A stretch of DNA of 64,000 nucleotides from Colletes latitarsis (Eukaryota; Arthropoda; Insecta; Hymenoptera; Colletidae): the NCBI RefSeq assembly GCF_051014445.1, contig NW_027488377.1, positions 5,208,001 through 5,272,000 of the forward strand, given 5' to 3'. The notes under the pieces are model-generated. The model was not told where the DNA came from. It searched no databases and was given only the letters and a program-made list of their open reading frames with translations. Numbering within the stretch: position 1 is the stretch's first letter; every line of letters begins with the position of its first letter. This document shows positions 1 to 12,342 of this stretch, piece by piece. A program made the translations under genes and the position numbers.

Positions 1-544
1 TACCACATTACTACGTGATCCAAACCGGAAAGAACCCAGGATCTGTTCAACAAGTATGTGAAGTATGCGAAAGTATGAGTCTGATGAGGGCAAATCCCAG
101 GCCTAACCCAGACCTAACTTGCGTTGTCCTCTAAAATATTGATGGAAACCAGGTTTAATTGACTGTTTCAGTGTGGTGCCACATTACTACGTGATCCAAT
201 CTATAAATAGCCCAGGATCTAGCCATGAAGTATGAGAAATAAGCGAAGGTATGGGTCTTATGGGGGCAAATCCCAGGCCTAACCTAGACCTAGCATGCGA
301 TATCCTCTAAAATATTTATCAAGACCAGGTTTAATTGAATGTGTCAGTGTGGTACCACATTACTACGTGAACCAAACCAGTAAAAACACAGGATCCGTTC
401 AACAAGTATGTGAAGAATGCGAAAGTATGAGTCTGATGAGTGAAAATCCCAGGACTAACCTAGACCTAACATGCGTTATCCTCAATGATATGGATCGAAA
501 CCAGGTTTAATCGACTGTGTCAGTGTGGCACCGCATTACTAAGT
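1..544. repeat. Left edge: copy of the recurrent cassette
   Basis: About three monomers upstream of the first large duplicated block. They contain marked variants: gtggtgccac with ctataaatagccc (about 170-225), gaaggtatgggtcttatgg (about 243-262), gcgatatcctc (about 298) and gtgtcagtgtgg with gtgaaccaaacc (about 333-380). The same ordered series recurs near 23.5-24.1 kb, 28.5-29.2 kb and many places beyond 31 kb. The segment is ordinary satellite sequence, broken by the window edge. Confidence 0.85.
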
Positions 545-1529
545 AATCCAAACCAGAAAAAAAACCAGGATCTGTTCAGCGAGTATGTGAAGTGTGCGAA
601 ACTATGAGTCTGATGAGGGCAAATCCCAGAACTATCCCATACCTAACATGCGTTATCCTCTAAAATAGTGATCGAAACTATGGTTAATTGACTGTTTCAG
701 TGTGGTTCTACATTACTACGTGCTCCAATCCAGAAAAAGCCCAGGAACTAGCCATCAATTATGAGAAATATGCGAAAGAATGAGCCTGACGAGAGCAAAT
801 CCTAGAACTAACCTAGACCTAACATGCGTTATGCTCAAAAATATTTATCGAAACCAGGTTTAGTCGACTGTTTCAGTGTGGTACCACATTAATACGTGAT
901 CCAAACCAGAAAAAAACCTAGGATCTGTTCAACAAGTATGTGAAGTATGCGAAAGTATGAGTCTGATGAGGGCTAATCCCAGGCCTAACCTAGACATAAC
1001 ATGCGTTATCCTGTAAAATATTGATCGAAACCTGGTTGAGTGGACTGTTTCAGTGTGGTACCACACTACTGCGTGATCCAAACCAGAAAAAACCCAGGAT
1101 CTGTTCAACAAGTATGTGAAAAATGCGAAAGTATGATCCTGACGAGGGCAAATCCCAGACCTATCCCAGACCTAACATGCGTTGTCCTCTAAAATATTGA
1201 TGGAAACCAGGTTTAATTGACTGTTTCAGTGTGGTACTACATTACTACGTGATGCAATCCAGAAATAGCCCAGGATTTAGCCATCAATTATGAGAAATAT
1301 GCGAAAGTATGACCCTGATGAGGGCAAATCCCAGACCTAACCGGGACCTAACTTGCATTATCCTCAAAAATATTGATCGAAACCAGGTTTAATGGACTGT
1401 TTCAGTGTGGTACTACATTACTACGTGATGCAATCCAGAAATAGCCCAGGATCTAGCCATGAATTATGAGAAATATGCGAAAGTATGAGCCTGATGAGGG
1501 CAATTCCTAGACCTAACCCAGACCTAACA

Positions 1530-1705
1530 TGCGTTATGCTCAAAAATATTTATCGAAACCAGGTTTAATCGACTGTTCCAGTGTGCTACTAAATTACTAC
1601 GTGATCCAATCCACAAAAAGCCCAGGATCTGTTCAACAAGTATGTGAAGTATGCGAAAGTATGAGTCTGATGAGGGCTAATCCCAGGCCTAACCCAGACC
1701 TAACA
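1530..1705 (+). repeat. Chimeric B/A monomer
   Basis: The first part (ctactaaattactacgtg, ccacaaaaagcccag) is the B subvariant seen in many places. From about 1628 the monomer switches to type A (gatctgttcaacaagtatg) and stays A-like to the next monomer. The counterpart in block A copy 2 (13325-13500) remains type B throughout (aatctgcccatcaagtatg), while the neighbours on both sides agree between copies. This fits a local gene-conversion patch. Confidence 0.8.
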
Positions 1706-4379
1706 TGCGTTATCCTCAAGAATATTGATCGAAACCAGGTTTAATGGACTGTTTCAGTGTGGTACCACATTACTACGTGATCCAAACTAGAAAAAACCCA
1801 GGATCTGTTCAACAAGTATGTGATGAATGCGAAAGTATGAGTCTGATGAGTGAAAATCCCAGACCTATCCCAGACCTAACATGCGTTACCCTCAAAAATA
1901 TTGAGCGAAACCAGGTTTAATCGACTGTTTCAGTGTGGTACCACATTACTACGTGATCCAAACCAGAAAAAAACCCTGGAGCTGTTCAACAAGTACGTGA
2001 AGAATGCGAAAGTATGTGTCTGATGAGGGCAAATCCTAGACCTTACCCTGACCTAAGATGCGTTATCCTCTAAAATATTTATCAAGACCAGGTTCAATTG
2101 AATGTTTCAGTGTGGTACCACATTTCTACGTGATCCAAACCAGTAAAAACACAGGATCCGTTCAACAAGTATATGAAGAATGCGAAAGTATGAGTCTGAT
2201 GAGGGCAAATCCCAGGCCTAACCTAGACCTAACATGCGTTATGCTCATATATATTGATCGAAACCAGGTTTAATCGACTGTTTCAATGTGCTACTAAATT
2301 ACTACGTGATCCAATCCACAAAAAGCCCAGAATCTGCCCATTAAGTATGAGAAATATGCGAAAGTACGAGCCTGATGAGAGCAAATCCCAGGCCTAACCT
2401 AGACCTAACATGCGTTATCCTCTAAAATATTTATCAAGACCAGGTTTAATTGAATGTTTCAGTGTGGTACCAACCTACTGCGTGATCCAAACCAGAAAAA
2501 ACCCAGGATCTGTTCAACAAGTATGTGAAAAATGCGAAAGTACGATCCTGACGAGGGCAAATCCCAGACCTATCCCAGACCTAACTTGCGTTATCCTCTA
2601 AAATATTGATCGAAACCAGGTTTAATGGAATGTTTCAGTGTGGCACCACATTACTACGTGATCCAAAGCAGAAAAGACCCTGGATTAGGTCAACATGTAT
2701 GTTAAAACTGCGAAAGTATGACCCTGATGAGGTCAAATCCCAGGCCTAACCTAGACCTAACATGCGTTATCCTCTAAAATATTGATCGAAACCAGGGTTA
2801 ATCGACTATTTCAGTGTGGTACTACATTACTACGTGATCCAATCTAGAAAAAGCCCAGGATCTAGCCATCAAGTATGAGAAATATGCGAAAGAATGAGCC
2901 TGATGAGAGAAAATCCCAGTCCTAACCTAGACCTAACATGTGTTATCCTCAAAAATATTGATCGAAACCAGGTTTAATGGACTGTTTCAGTGTGGTACCA
3001 CATTACTACGTGATCCAATCCAGAAATAGCCCTGGATCTAGCCATGAATTATGAGAAATATGCGAAAGTATGAGCCTGATGAGGGCAAATCCCAGACCTA
3101 ACCCAGACCTAACATGCGTTATCCTCAAAAATATTGATCGAAACCAGGTTTAATGGACTGTTTCAGTGTGGTACCACATTACTACGTGATCCAAACTAGA
3201 AAAAACCCAGGATCTGTTCAACAAGTATGTGATGAATGCCAAAGTATGTGTCTGATGAGTGAAAATCCCAGGCCTAACCTAGACCTAACATGCGTTATGC
3301 TCAAAAATATTTATCGAAACCAGGTTTAATCGACTGTTTCAGTGTGGTACTACATTACTACGTGATGCAATCCAGAAAAAGCCCAGGATCTAGCCATCAA
3401 GTATGGGAAATATGCGAAAGTATGATCCTGACGAGGGCAAATCCTAGACCTGACCTAGACATAACATGCCTTATCCTCTAAAATATTAATCGAAACCAGG
3501 TTTAATGGAATGTTTCAGTCTGGTACCACATTACTACGTGATCCAAAACCAGAAAAATCCCAGGATCTGTTAACATGTATGTGAAGAACGCGAAAGTATG
3601 AGCCTGATGAGGGCAAATCCCAGACCTATCCCAGACCTAACATGCGTTATCCTCTAAAATATTGATCGGAACCAGGTTTAATTGACTGTTTCTATGTGGT
3701 ACCACATTACTACGTGATCCAATCCAGAAATAGCCGAGGATCTAGCCATGAAGTATGAGAAATATGCGAAAGAATGAGCCTGATGAGGGCAAATCCTAGA
3801 CCTTACCCTGACCTAACATGCGTTATCCTCTAAAATATTTATCAAGACCAGGTTTAATTGAATGTTTCAATGTGGTACCACATTACTACGTGATCCAAAC
3901 CAGTAAAAACATAGGGCCCGTTCAACAAGTATGTGAAGAATGCGAAAGTATGAGTCTGATGAGTGAAAGTCCCAGGCCTAAACTAGACCTAACATGCGTT
4001 ATCCTCAAAAATATAGATCGAAACCAGGTTTAATTGACTGTTTCAGTGTGGTGCCACATTACTACGTGATCCAATCCATTAATAGCCCAGGATCTAGCCA
4101 TGAAGTATGAGAAATATGCGAAAGTATGGGTTTGATGGGGGCAAATCCCAGGCCTAACCTAGACCTAGCATGAGTTATCCTCTAAAATATTGATCGAAAC
4201 CAGGTTTAGTGGACTGTTTCGGTGTGGTACCACATTACTCCGTGATCCAAACCAGAAAAAACCCAGGATCTGTTCAACAAGTATGTGAAAAATGCGAAAG
4301 TATGACCCTGATGAGGGCAAATCCCAGACCTATCCCAGACCTAACATGCGTCATCCTCTAAAATATTGGTCGAAACCAG

Positions 4380-4556
4380 GTTTAATGGGCTGTTTCAGTG
4401 TGGTACCACATTACTACGTGATCCAAACCAGAAAAAAACCCAGGATCTTGTCAACGAGTATGTGAAGTGTGCGAAAGTATGCGTCTGATGAGGGCAAATC
4501 CCAGGGCTAACCTAGACCTAACATGCGTTATCTTCTAAAATATTGATCGAAACCAG
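4380..4556. repeat. Monomer present only in copy 1 of block A
   Basis: A type A monomer with ggatcttgtcaacgagtatg and gtgcgaaagtatgcg. In copy 2 the flanks meet directly near 16160-16175, where atattgatcgaaaccagg is followed by tttccgtgtggtacc. The offset drops by 177 bp here. Deletion in copy 2 or insertion in copy 1 would look the same. Confidence 0.85.
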
Positions 4557-6089
4557 GTTTAATGGACTGTTTCCGTTTGGTACCACATTACTACGTGATC
4601 CAAACCAGAAAAAGCCCAGAATCTGCCCATCAAGTATGAGAAATATGCGAAAGTACGAGCCTGATGAGAGCAAATCCCTTACCTCACCTAGACCTAACAT
4701 GAATTATTCTCTAAAATATTGATCGAAATCAGGTTTAATGGACTGTCTCAGTGTGGTACCACATTACTAGGTGATCCAAACCAGAAAAAACCCAGGATCT
4801 GTACAACAAGAATGTGAAAAACGCGAAAGTATAAGCCTGATGAGGACAAATCCCCAGACCTATCCCAGACATAACTCGCGTAATCCTCTAAAATATTGAT
4901 GGAAACCAGGTTTAATTGTCTGTTTCAGTGTTGTACTACATTACTACGTGATCCAATCCAGAAATAGTCCAGGATCTAGCCATCAAGTATGAGAAATATG
5001 CGAAAGGATGAGCCTGATGAGAGCAAATCCCAGACCTACCCTAGACCTAACATGTATTATTCTCTAACATATTGATCGAAACCAGGTTTTATGGACTATT
5101 TCAGTGTGGTAACACATTACTACGCGATCCAAACCAGAAAAAACCCAGGATCTGTTCAACAAGTATGTGAAAAACGCTAAAGTATGAGCCTGATGGGGGC
5201 AAATCCCAGACATACCCTAGACCTAACATGAATTATTCTCTAACATATTGATCGAAACCAGGTTTAATGGACTGTTTCAGTGTGGTACCACATTACTACG
5301 TGATCCAAACCAGAAAAAACCCAGGATCAGTTCAACAAGTATGTGAAAAACGCGAAAGTATGAGCCTGATGAGGGCGAATCCCAGACCTATCCCAGACCT
5401 AACTTGCGTTATCCTCTAAAATATTGATCGGAACCAGGTTTAATTGACTGCTTCAGTGTGGTACCACATTACTACGTGATCCAATCCAGGAATAGCCCAG
5501 GATCTAGCCATGAAGTATGAGAAATATGCGAAAGTATGAGCCTGATGAGGGCAAATCCTAGACCTAACCCAGACCTATCATGCGTTATCCTCAATAATAT
5601 TGATCGAAACCAGGTTTAATGGACTGTTTCAGTGTGGTACCACATTACTATGTGATCCAATCCAGAAATAGCCCAGGATCTAGCCATGAAGTATTAGAAA
5701 TATGCGAAAGTATGAGCCTGATGAGGGCAAATCCTAGACCTTACCCAGACCTAACATGCGTTATCCTCTAAAATATTTATGAAGACCAGGTTTAATTGAA
5801 TGTTTCAGTGTGGTACCACATTACTACGTGAACCAAACCAGTAAAAACCCAGGACCCGTTCAACGAGTTTGTGAAGAATGCGAAAGTATGAGTCTGCTGA
5901 GGGCAAATCCCAGACCTATCCCAGACCTAACTTGCGTTATCCTCTAAAATATTGATCGAAACCAGGTTTAATTGACTGTTTCAGTGCGGTACCACACTAC
6001 TACGTGATCCAAACCAGAAAAAAACCCGTGAGCTGTTCAACAAGTACGTGAAGAATGCGAAAGTATGTGTCTGATGAGGGCATATCCCA

Positions 6090-6680
6090 GGCCTAACCTA
6101 GACCTAACATACGCTGTCCTCTAAAATATTGATGGAAACCAGGTTTAATTGACTGTTTCAGTGTTGTACTTCATTACTACGTGATGCAATCCAGAAAAAG
6201 CCCAGGATCTAGCCATCAAGTATGAGAAATATGCGAACGAATGAGCCTGATGAGACAAAATCCCAGACCTAACCTAGACTTAACATTAATTATTCTCTAA
6301 AATATTGATCCAAACCAGGTTTAATGGACTGTTTCAGTGTGGTACCACTTTACTACGTGATCCAAAGCAGAAAAAACCCTCGATCAGGTCAACATGTATG
6401 TTAAAACTGCGAAAGTATGACCCTGATCAGGGCAAATCCCAGGCCTAACCTAGACCTAACATACGCTGTCCTCTAAAATATTGATGGAAACCAGGTTTAA
6501 TTGACTGTTTCAGTGTTGTACTTCATTACTACGTGATGCAATCCAGAAAAAGCCCAGGATCTAGCCATCAAGTATGAGAAATATGCGAACGAATGAGCCT
6601 GATGAGACAAAATCCCAGACCTAACCTAGACCTAACATGAATTATTCTCTAAAATATTGATCGAAACCAGGTTTAATGGA
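6090..6680. repeat. Local two-monomer tandem duplication
   Basis: The variant string acgctgtcctctaaaatatt, followed by gtgttgtacttcattac and gcgaacgaatgagcctg, occurs at 6111 and again at 6463, exactly 352 bp apart. Copy 2 of block A has it once, near 17728. The two-monomer length difference between the block A copies therefore maps to this duplication. Confidence 0.85.
6421..6432. other. 12-bp palindrome created by a monomer variant
   Basis: A G-to-C change in the usual ccctgatgaggg gives CCCTGATCAGGG, a perfect palindrome. The same variant lies at 17686-17697, exactly 11265 bp away, as expected for the block A duplicate. It is useful as a marker and is probably not functional. Confidence 0.85.
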
Positions 6681-7084
6681 CTGTCTCAGTGTGGTACCAC
6701 ATTGCTAGGTGATCCAAACCAGAAAAAACCCAGGATCTGTTCAACTAGAATGTGAAAAACGCGAAAGTATGAGCCTGATGAGGGCAAATCCCCAGACCTA
6801 TCCCAGACATAACTTGCGTTATCCTCTAAAATATTGATCGAAACCAGGTTTAATGGACTGTTTCAGTGTGGTACCACATTACTACGTGATCCAATCTAGA
6901 AAAAACCCAGGATCTGTTCAACAAGTATGTGAAAAACGCGAAAGTATGACCCTGATAAGGGCAAATCCCAGGCCTAACCTAGACCTAAGATGCGTTATCC
7001 TCTAAAATATTGATCGAAACCAGGTTTAATGGAATGTTTTAGTGTTGCACCCCATTACTACGTGATCCAATCTAGAAAAAACCC

Positions 7085-10000
7085 ATGATCCGTTCAAGAA
7101 GTATGTGAAAAATGCGAAAGTATGTGTCTGATGAGTGAAAATCTCAGGCCTAACCTAGACCTAACATGCGTTATCCTCTAAAATATTGATCGAAACCAGG
7201 TTTAATTGACCGTTTTAGTGTGGTACCACTTTACTACGAGATCCAAAGCAGAAAAGCCCTCGATCAGGTCAACATGCATGTCAAAACTGCGAATGTATGA
7301 CCCTGATGAGGGCAAATCCTAGACCTATCCCAGACCTAACATGCGTTACCCTCAAAAATATTGATCGAAACCAGGTTTAATCGAGTGTTTCAGTGTGGTA
7401 CCACATTACTACGTGATCGAAACCAGAAAAAAACCCTGGAGCTGTTCAACAAGTACGTGAAGAATGCGAAAGTATGTGTCTGATGATGGCAAATCCTAGA
7501 CCTTACCCTGACCTAACATGCGTTATCCTCTAAAATATTTATCAAGACCAGGTTCAATTGCATGTTTCAGTGTGGTACCACATTACTACGTGATCCAAAC
7601 CAGTAAGAACACAGGATCCGTTCAACAAGTATATGAAGAATGCGAAAGTATGAGTCTGATGAGGGCAAATCCCAGGCCTAACCTAGACCTAACATGCGTT
7701 ATGCTCATATATATTGATCGAAACAAGGTTTAATCGACTGTTTCAGTGTGCTACTAAATTACTACGTGATCCAATCCACAAAAAGCCCAGAATCTGCCCA
7801 TTAAGTATGAGAAATATGCGAAAGTACGAGCCTGATGAGAGCAAATCCCAGGCCTAACCTAGACCTAACATGCGTTATCCTCTAAAATATTTATCAAGAC
7901 CAGGTTTAATTGAATGTTTCAGTGTGGTACCACACTACTGCGTGATCCAAACCAGAAAAAACCCAGGATCTGTTCAACAAGTATGTGACAAATGCGAAAG
8001 TATGATCCTGACGAGGGCAAATCCCAGACCTATCCCAGACCTAAATTGCGTTATCCTCTAAAATATTGATAGAAACCAGGTTTAATGGAATGTTTCAGTG
8101 TGGTACCACTTTACTACGTGATCCAAAGCAGAAAAAACCCTCGATCAGGTCAGCATGTATGTTAAAACTGCGAAAGTATGACCCTGATGAGGGCAAATCG
8201 CAGGCCTAACCTAGACCTAACATGCGTTATCTTCTAAAATATTCATCGAAACCAGGTTTAATGGATTGTTTCAGTGTGGTAACACATTACTACGTGATCC
8301 AATCCAGAAATAGCCCAGGATCTAGCCATGAAGTATGAGAAATGTGCGAAAGTATGAGCCTGATGGGGGCAAATCCTAGACCTAACCCAGACCTAACATG
8401 CGTTATCCACTAAAATATTTATCATGACCAGGTTTTATTGAATATTTCAGTGTGGTACCACATTACTACGTGATCCAAACCAGAAATAGCCCTGGATCTA
8501 GCCATGAAGTATGAAAAATATGCGAAAGTATGAGCCTGATGAGGGCAAATCCTAGACATAACCCAGACCTAACATGCGTTATCCTCTAAAATATTTATCA
8601 AGACCAGGTTTAATTGATTGTTTCAGTGTGGTACCACATTACTACGTGATCCACACCAGAAAAAACCCGGGATCCGTTCAAGAAGTATGTGAAAGATGCG
8701 AAAGTATGTGTCTGATGAGTGAAAATCTCAGGCCTAACCTAGACCTAACATGCGTTATCCTCTAAAATATTGATCGAAACCAGGTTTAATTGACCGTTTT
8801 AGTGTGGTACCACTTTACTACGAGATCCAAAGCAGAAAAGCCCTCGATCAGGTCAACATGCATGTCAAAACTGCGGATGTATGACCCTGATGAGGGCAAA
8901 TCCCAGACCTATCCCAGACCTAACATGCGTTACCCTCAAAAATATTGATCGAAACCAGGTTTAATCGAGTGTTTCAGTGTGGTACCACATTACTACGTGA
9001 TCGAAACCAGAAAAAAACCCTGGAGCTGTTCAACAAGTACGTGAAGAATGCGAAAGTATGTGTCTGATGATGGCAAATCCTAGACCTTACCCTGACCTAA
9101 CATGCGTTATCCTCTAAAATATTTATCAAGACCAGGTTCAATTGCATGTTTCAGTGTGGTACCACATTACTACGTGATCCAAACCAGTAAGAACACAGGA
9201 TCCGTTCAACAAGTATATGAAGAATGCGAAAGTATGAGTCTGATGAGGGCAAATCCCAGGCCTAACCTAGACCTAACATGCGTTATGCTCATATATATTG
9301 ATCGAAACCAGGTTTAATCGACTGTTTCAGTGTGCTACTAAATTACTACGTGATCCAATCCACAAAAAGCCCAGAATCTGCCCATTAAGTATGAGAAATA
9401 TGCGAAAGTACGAGCCTGATGAGAGCAAATCCCAGGCCTAACCTAGACCTAACATGCGTTATCCTCTAAAATATTTATCAAGACCAGGTTTAATTGAATG
9501 TTTCAGTGTGGTACCATACTACTGCGTGATCCAAACCAGAAAAAACCCAGGATCTGTTCAACAAGTATGTGAAAAATGCGAAAGTATGATCCTGACGAGG
9601 GCAAATCCCAGACCTATCCCAGACCTAAATTGCGTTATCCTCTAAAATATTGATAGAAACCAGGTTTAATGGAATGTTTCAGTGTGGTACCACTTTACTA
9701 CGTGATCCAAAGCAGAAAAAACCCTCGATCAGGTCAGCATGTATGTTAAAACTGCGAAAGTATGACCCTGATGAGGGCAAATCGCAGGCCTAACCTAGAC
9801 CTAACATGCGTTATCTTCTAAAATATTCATCGAAACCAGGTTTAATGGATTGTTTCAGTGTGGTAACACATTACTACGTGATCCAATCCAGAAATAGCCC
9901 AGGATCTAGCCATGAAGTATGAGAAATGTGCGAAAGTATGAGCCTGATGGGGGCAAATCCTAGACCTAACCCAGACCTAACATGCGTTATCCACTAAAAT

Positions 10001-10374
10001 ATTTATCATGACCAGGTTTTATTGAATATTTCAGTGTGGTACCACATTACTACGTGATCCAAACCAGAAATAGCCCTGGATCTAGCCATGAAGTATGAAA
10101 AATATGCGAAAGTATGAGCCTGATGAGGGCAAATCCTAGACATAACCCAGACCTAACATGCGTTATCCTCTAAAATATTTATCAAGACCAGGTTTAATTG
10201 ATTGTTTCAGTGTGGTACCACATTACTACGTGATCCACACCAGAAAAAACCCGGGATCCGTTCAAGAAGTATGTGAAAGATGCGAAAGTATGTGTCTGAT
10301 GAGTGAAAATCTCAGGCCTAACCTAGACCTAACATGCGTTATCCTCTAAAATATTGATCGAAACCAGGTTTAAT
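7085..10374. repeat. Nine-monomer (1584-bp) tandem duplication
   Basis: Two consecutive 1584-bp units (about 7085-8668 and 8669-10252) are nearly identical by eye, followed by the start of a third. Equivalent landmarks pair at 7518/9102, 7870/9454 and 8574/10158. A diverged continuation with one monomer missing can be followed to about 11.5 kb. A private CCCGGG (acccgggatccgttc) is found at about 8667 and 10251. The corresponding part of copy 2 of block A holds a single unit, so the duplication arose, or one unit was lost, after the larger duplication. Confidence 0.9.
8047..8222 (+). repeat. Representative type C monomer (176 bp)
   Basis: Type C is recognised by aaagcagaaaaaaccctcga, then tcaggtcaacatgtatgt and taaaactgcgaaagtatgac. 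It is the rarest of the three types. Its subvariants are ccctggattaggtcaacatg (for example near 2670), gccctcgatcaggtcaacatg with catgtcaaaac (for example near 7260), and ggattaggtaacatg with 1 bp lost (for example near 45300). C monomers stand singly among A and B monomers. Confidence 0.87.
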
Positions 10375-11723
10375 TGACCGTTTTAGTGTGGTACCACTTT
10401 ACCACGTGATGCAAAGCAGAAAAGCCCTCGATCAGGTCAACATGCATGTCAAAACTGCGAAAGTATGAGCCTGATGAGGGCAAATCCCAGACCTTTCCCA
10501 GACCTAACATGCGTTACCCTCAAAAATATTGAGCGAAACCAGGTTTAATCGACAGTTTCAGTGTGGTACCACATTACTACGTGATCCAAACCAGAAAAAA
10601 ACCCTGGAGCTGTTCAACAAGTACGTGAAGAATGCGAAAGTATGTGTCTGATGAGGGCAAATCCTAGACCTTACCCTGACCTAAGATGCGTTATCCTCTA
10701 AAATATTTATCAAGACCAGGTTCAATTGAATGTTTCAGTGTGGTACCACATTGCTACGTGATCCAAACCAGTAAAAACACGGGATCCGTTCAACAAGTAT
10801 ATGAAGAATGCGAAAGTATGAGTCTGATGAGGGCAAATCCCAGCCTAACCTAGACCTAACATGCGTTATGCTCATATATATTGATCGAAACCAGGTTTAA
10901 TCGACTGTTTCAATGTGCTACTAAATTACTACGTGATCCAATCCACAAAAAGCCCAGAATCTGCCCATTAGGTATGAGAAATATGCGAAAGTACGAGCCT
11001 GATGAGAGCAAATCCCAGGCCTAACCTAGACCTAACATGCGTTGTCTTCTAAAATATTTATCAAGACCAGGTTTAATTGAATGTTTCAGTGTCGTACCAC
11101 TTTACTACGTGATCCAAAGCAGAAAAAACCCTCGATCAAGTCAACATGTATGTTAAAACTGCGAAAGTATGACCCTGATGAGGGCAAATCGCAGGCCTAA
11201 CCTAGACCTAACATGCGTTATCTTCTAAAATATTCATCGAAACCAGGTTTAATGGATTGTTTCAGTGTGGTAACACATTACTACGTGATCCAATCCAGAA
11301 ATCGCCCAGGATCTAGCCATGAAGTATGAGAAATATGCGAAAGTATGAGCCTGATGAGGGCAAATCCTAGACCTAACCCAGACCTAACATGCGTTATCCA
11401 CTAAAATATTTATCATGACCAGGTTTTATTGAATATTTCAGTGTGGTACCACATTACTACGTGATCCAAACCAGAAATAGCCCAGGATCTAGCCATGAAG
11501 TATGAAAGATATGCGAAAGTATGAGCCTTATGAGGGCAAATCCCAGGCCTAACCTAGACCTAACATGCGTTATGCTCATATATATTGATCGAAACCAGGA
11601 TTAATCGACTGTTTCAATGTGCTACTAAATTACTACGTGGTCCAATCCACAAAAAGCCCAGAATCTGCCCATTAAGTATGAGAAATATGCGAAAGTACGA
11701 GCCTGATGAGAGCAAATCCCAGG

Positions 11724-11740
11724 CCTAACCTAGACCTAAC
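11724..11740. other. CCTAA-rich segment of the monomer (example)
   Basis: Many monomers have cctaacctagacctaac just before tgcgttatcc. It contains CCTAA steps like the CCTAA/TTAGG telomere repeat of many arthropods, or a degraded CCCTAA. The alternative allele, for example 11893-11914, is a perfect tandem of the 11-mer tcccagaccta. Both fit slippage inside the monomer. No true telomere array is present in the window. Confidence 0.7.
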
Positions 11741-11741
11741 A

Positions 11742-11917
11742 TGCGTTATCCTCTAAAATATTTATCAAGACCAGGTTTAATTGAATGTTTCAGTGTGGTA
11801 CCACACTACTGCGTGATCCAAACCAGAAAAAACCCAGGATCTGTTCAACAAGTATGTGAAAAATGCGAAAGTATGATCCTGACGAGGGCAAATCCCAGAC
11901 CTATCCCAGACCTAACT
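11742..11917 (+). repeat. Representative type A monomer (176 bp)
   Basis: Exactly 176 bp from one tgcgttatcctc to the next (phase chosen arbitrarily). Type A is marked by ccagaaaaaacccaggatc followed by tgttcaacaagtatgtga and then aaatgcgaaagtatg. This copy has the full 16-bp palindrome at 11792-11807 and a doubled 11-mer tcccagaccta at 11893-11914. By hand count 72 of 176 bases are G or C. Type A seems the commonest type in the window. Subvariants include gatccgttcaacaag (with a BamHI site), gatccgttcaagaag and gagctgttcaacaagtacg. Confidence 0.9.
11792..11807. other. 16-bp perfect palindrome centred on a KpnI site
   Basis: AGTGTGGTACCACACT equals its own reverse complement, and GGTACC is the centre. 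It occurs in monomers with ccacactactgcg, for example also at 1052-1067 and 63034-63049. Most other monomers have ccacatta instead, leaving a perfect 12-bp palindrome tgtggtaccaca. Some B variants (gtgctactaaatt) and others (gtggtactac, gtggcaccgc, gtggtgccac) have lost the symmetry. Possible roles are a cruciform or a binding site for a dimeric protein, but none is shown by the sequence. Confidence 0.9.
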
Positions 11918-11943
11918 TGCGTTATCCTCTAAAATATTGATCG

Positions 11944-11954
11944 AAACCAGGTTT
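11944..11954. other. Short dyad AAACC-A-GGTTT, once per monomer
   Basis: Five-base perfect arms around a single A, in the conserved gatcgaaaccaggtttaat. It lies about 20-25 bp before the KpnI palindrome position in most monomers. Monomers with tatcaagaccaggttt lose the outer pairs. Listed as an example of a feature that recurs in most monomers; functional meaning unknown. Confidence 0.75.
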
Positions 11955-12342
11955 AATCGACTGTTTCAGTGTGGTACTACATTACTACGTGATCCAATCC
12001 AGAAATAGCCGAGGATCTAGCCATGAAGTATGAGAAATATGCGAAAGAATGAGCCTGATGAGGGCAAATCCAAGACCTTACCCTGACCTAACATGCGTTA
12101 TCCTCTAAAATATTTATCAAGACCAGGTTTAATTGAATGTGTCAGTGTGGTACCACATTACTACGTGAACCAAACCAGTAAAAACACAGGATCCGTTCAA
12201 CAAGTATGTGAAGAATGCGAAAGTATGAGTCTGATGAGTGAAAGTCCCAGGCCTAAACTAGACCTAACATGCGTTATCCTCAAAAATGTAGATCGAAACC
12301 AGGTTTAATCGGCTGTTTCAGTGTGGTACCACTTTACTACGT

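Larger units (their letters stand above)
545..12342. repeat. Segmental duplication A, copy 1 (about 11.8 kb, 67 monomers)
   Basis: Copy 1 of a block that recurs immediately downstream. The offset to copy 2 is 11798 bp at first. It falls to 11795 bp after a 3-bp loss near 12587 in copy 2, to 11618 bp after one monomer is missing from copy 2, to 11265 bp after a further two, and to 9681 bp after nine. Private variants are shared in order, for example the cctggttgagtgg monomer (about 1030 and 12830), acatagggcccg (about 3909 and 15704) and acattaattattc (about 6284 and 17549). This shows one duplication rather than independent similarity. It contains an internal nine-monomer tandem duplication and a two-monomer one. 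Confidence 0.9.

Noticed and set aside
8664..8680. CENP-B box
   Set aside because: I looked for TTCG....A..CGGG on both strands. The nearest candidates (cccgggatccgttc near 8666; aaccgggacc near 13136) lack required positions.
11840..11860. tRNA-like box B (gttcaacaa), suggesting a SINE origin
   Set aside because: The match to GTTCRANNC fails at the last position, no box A lies at the right distance, and no tRNA fold or poly-A end is visible.
11741..11932. Recurrent 63- and 71-codon forward reading frames (and 75-81 codon forms) starting at atgcg, with several conserved cysteines
   Set aside because: They recur at whole-monomer distances and end at the taa of the next ctctaaaat or ggtttaa because 176 leaves remainder 2 on division by three. 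Neighbouring monomers carry frame-breaking 1-bp indels, and changes do not favour silent positions by eye. There is no upstream gene context.
11880..11955. Hammerhead ribozyme: ctgatgag and cgaaa words occur in most monomers, as in some satellite ribozymes
   Set aside because: I tried to pair the helices. Stem II after ctgatga (gggcaaa) does not pair with the bases before gaaa (tattgatc) beyond one or two pairs. No matching stem III strand followed by a UH cleavage site was found. A covariance-model search of dimeric monomers would settle it; a significant hit would reverse this.
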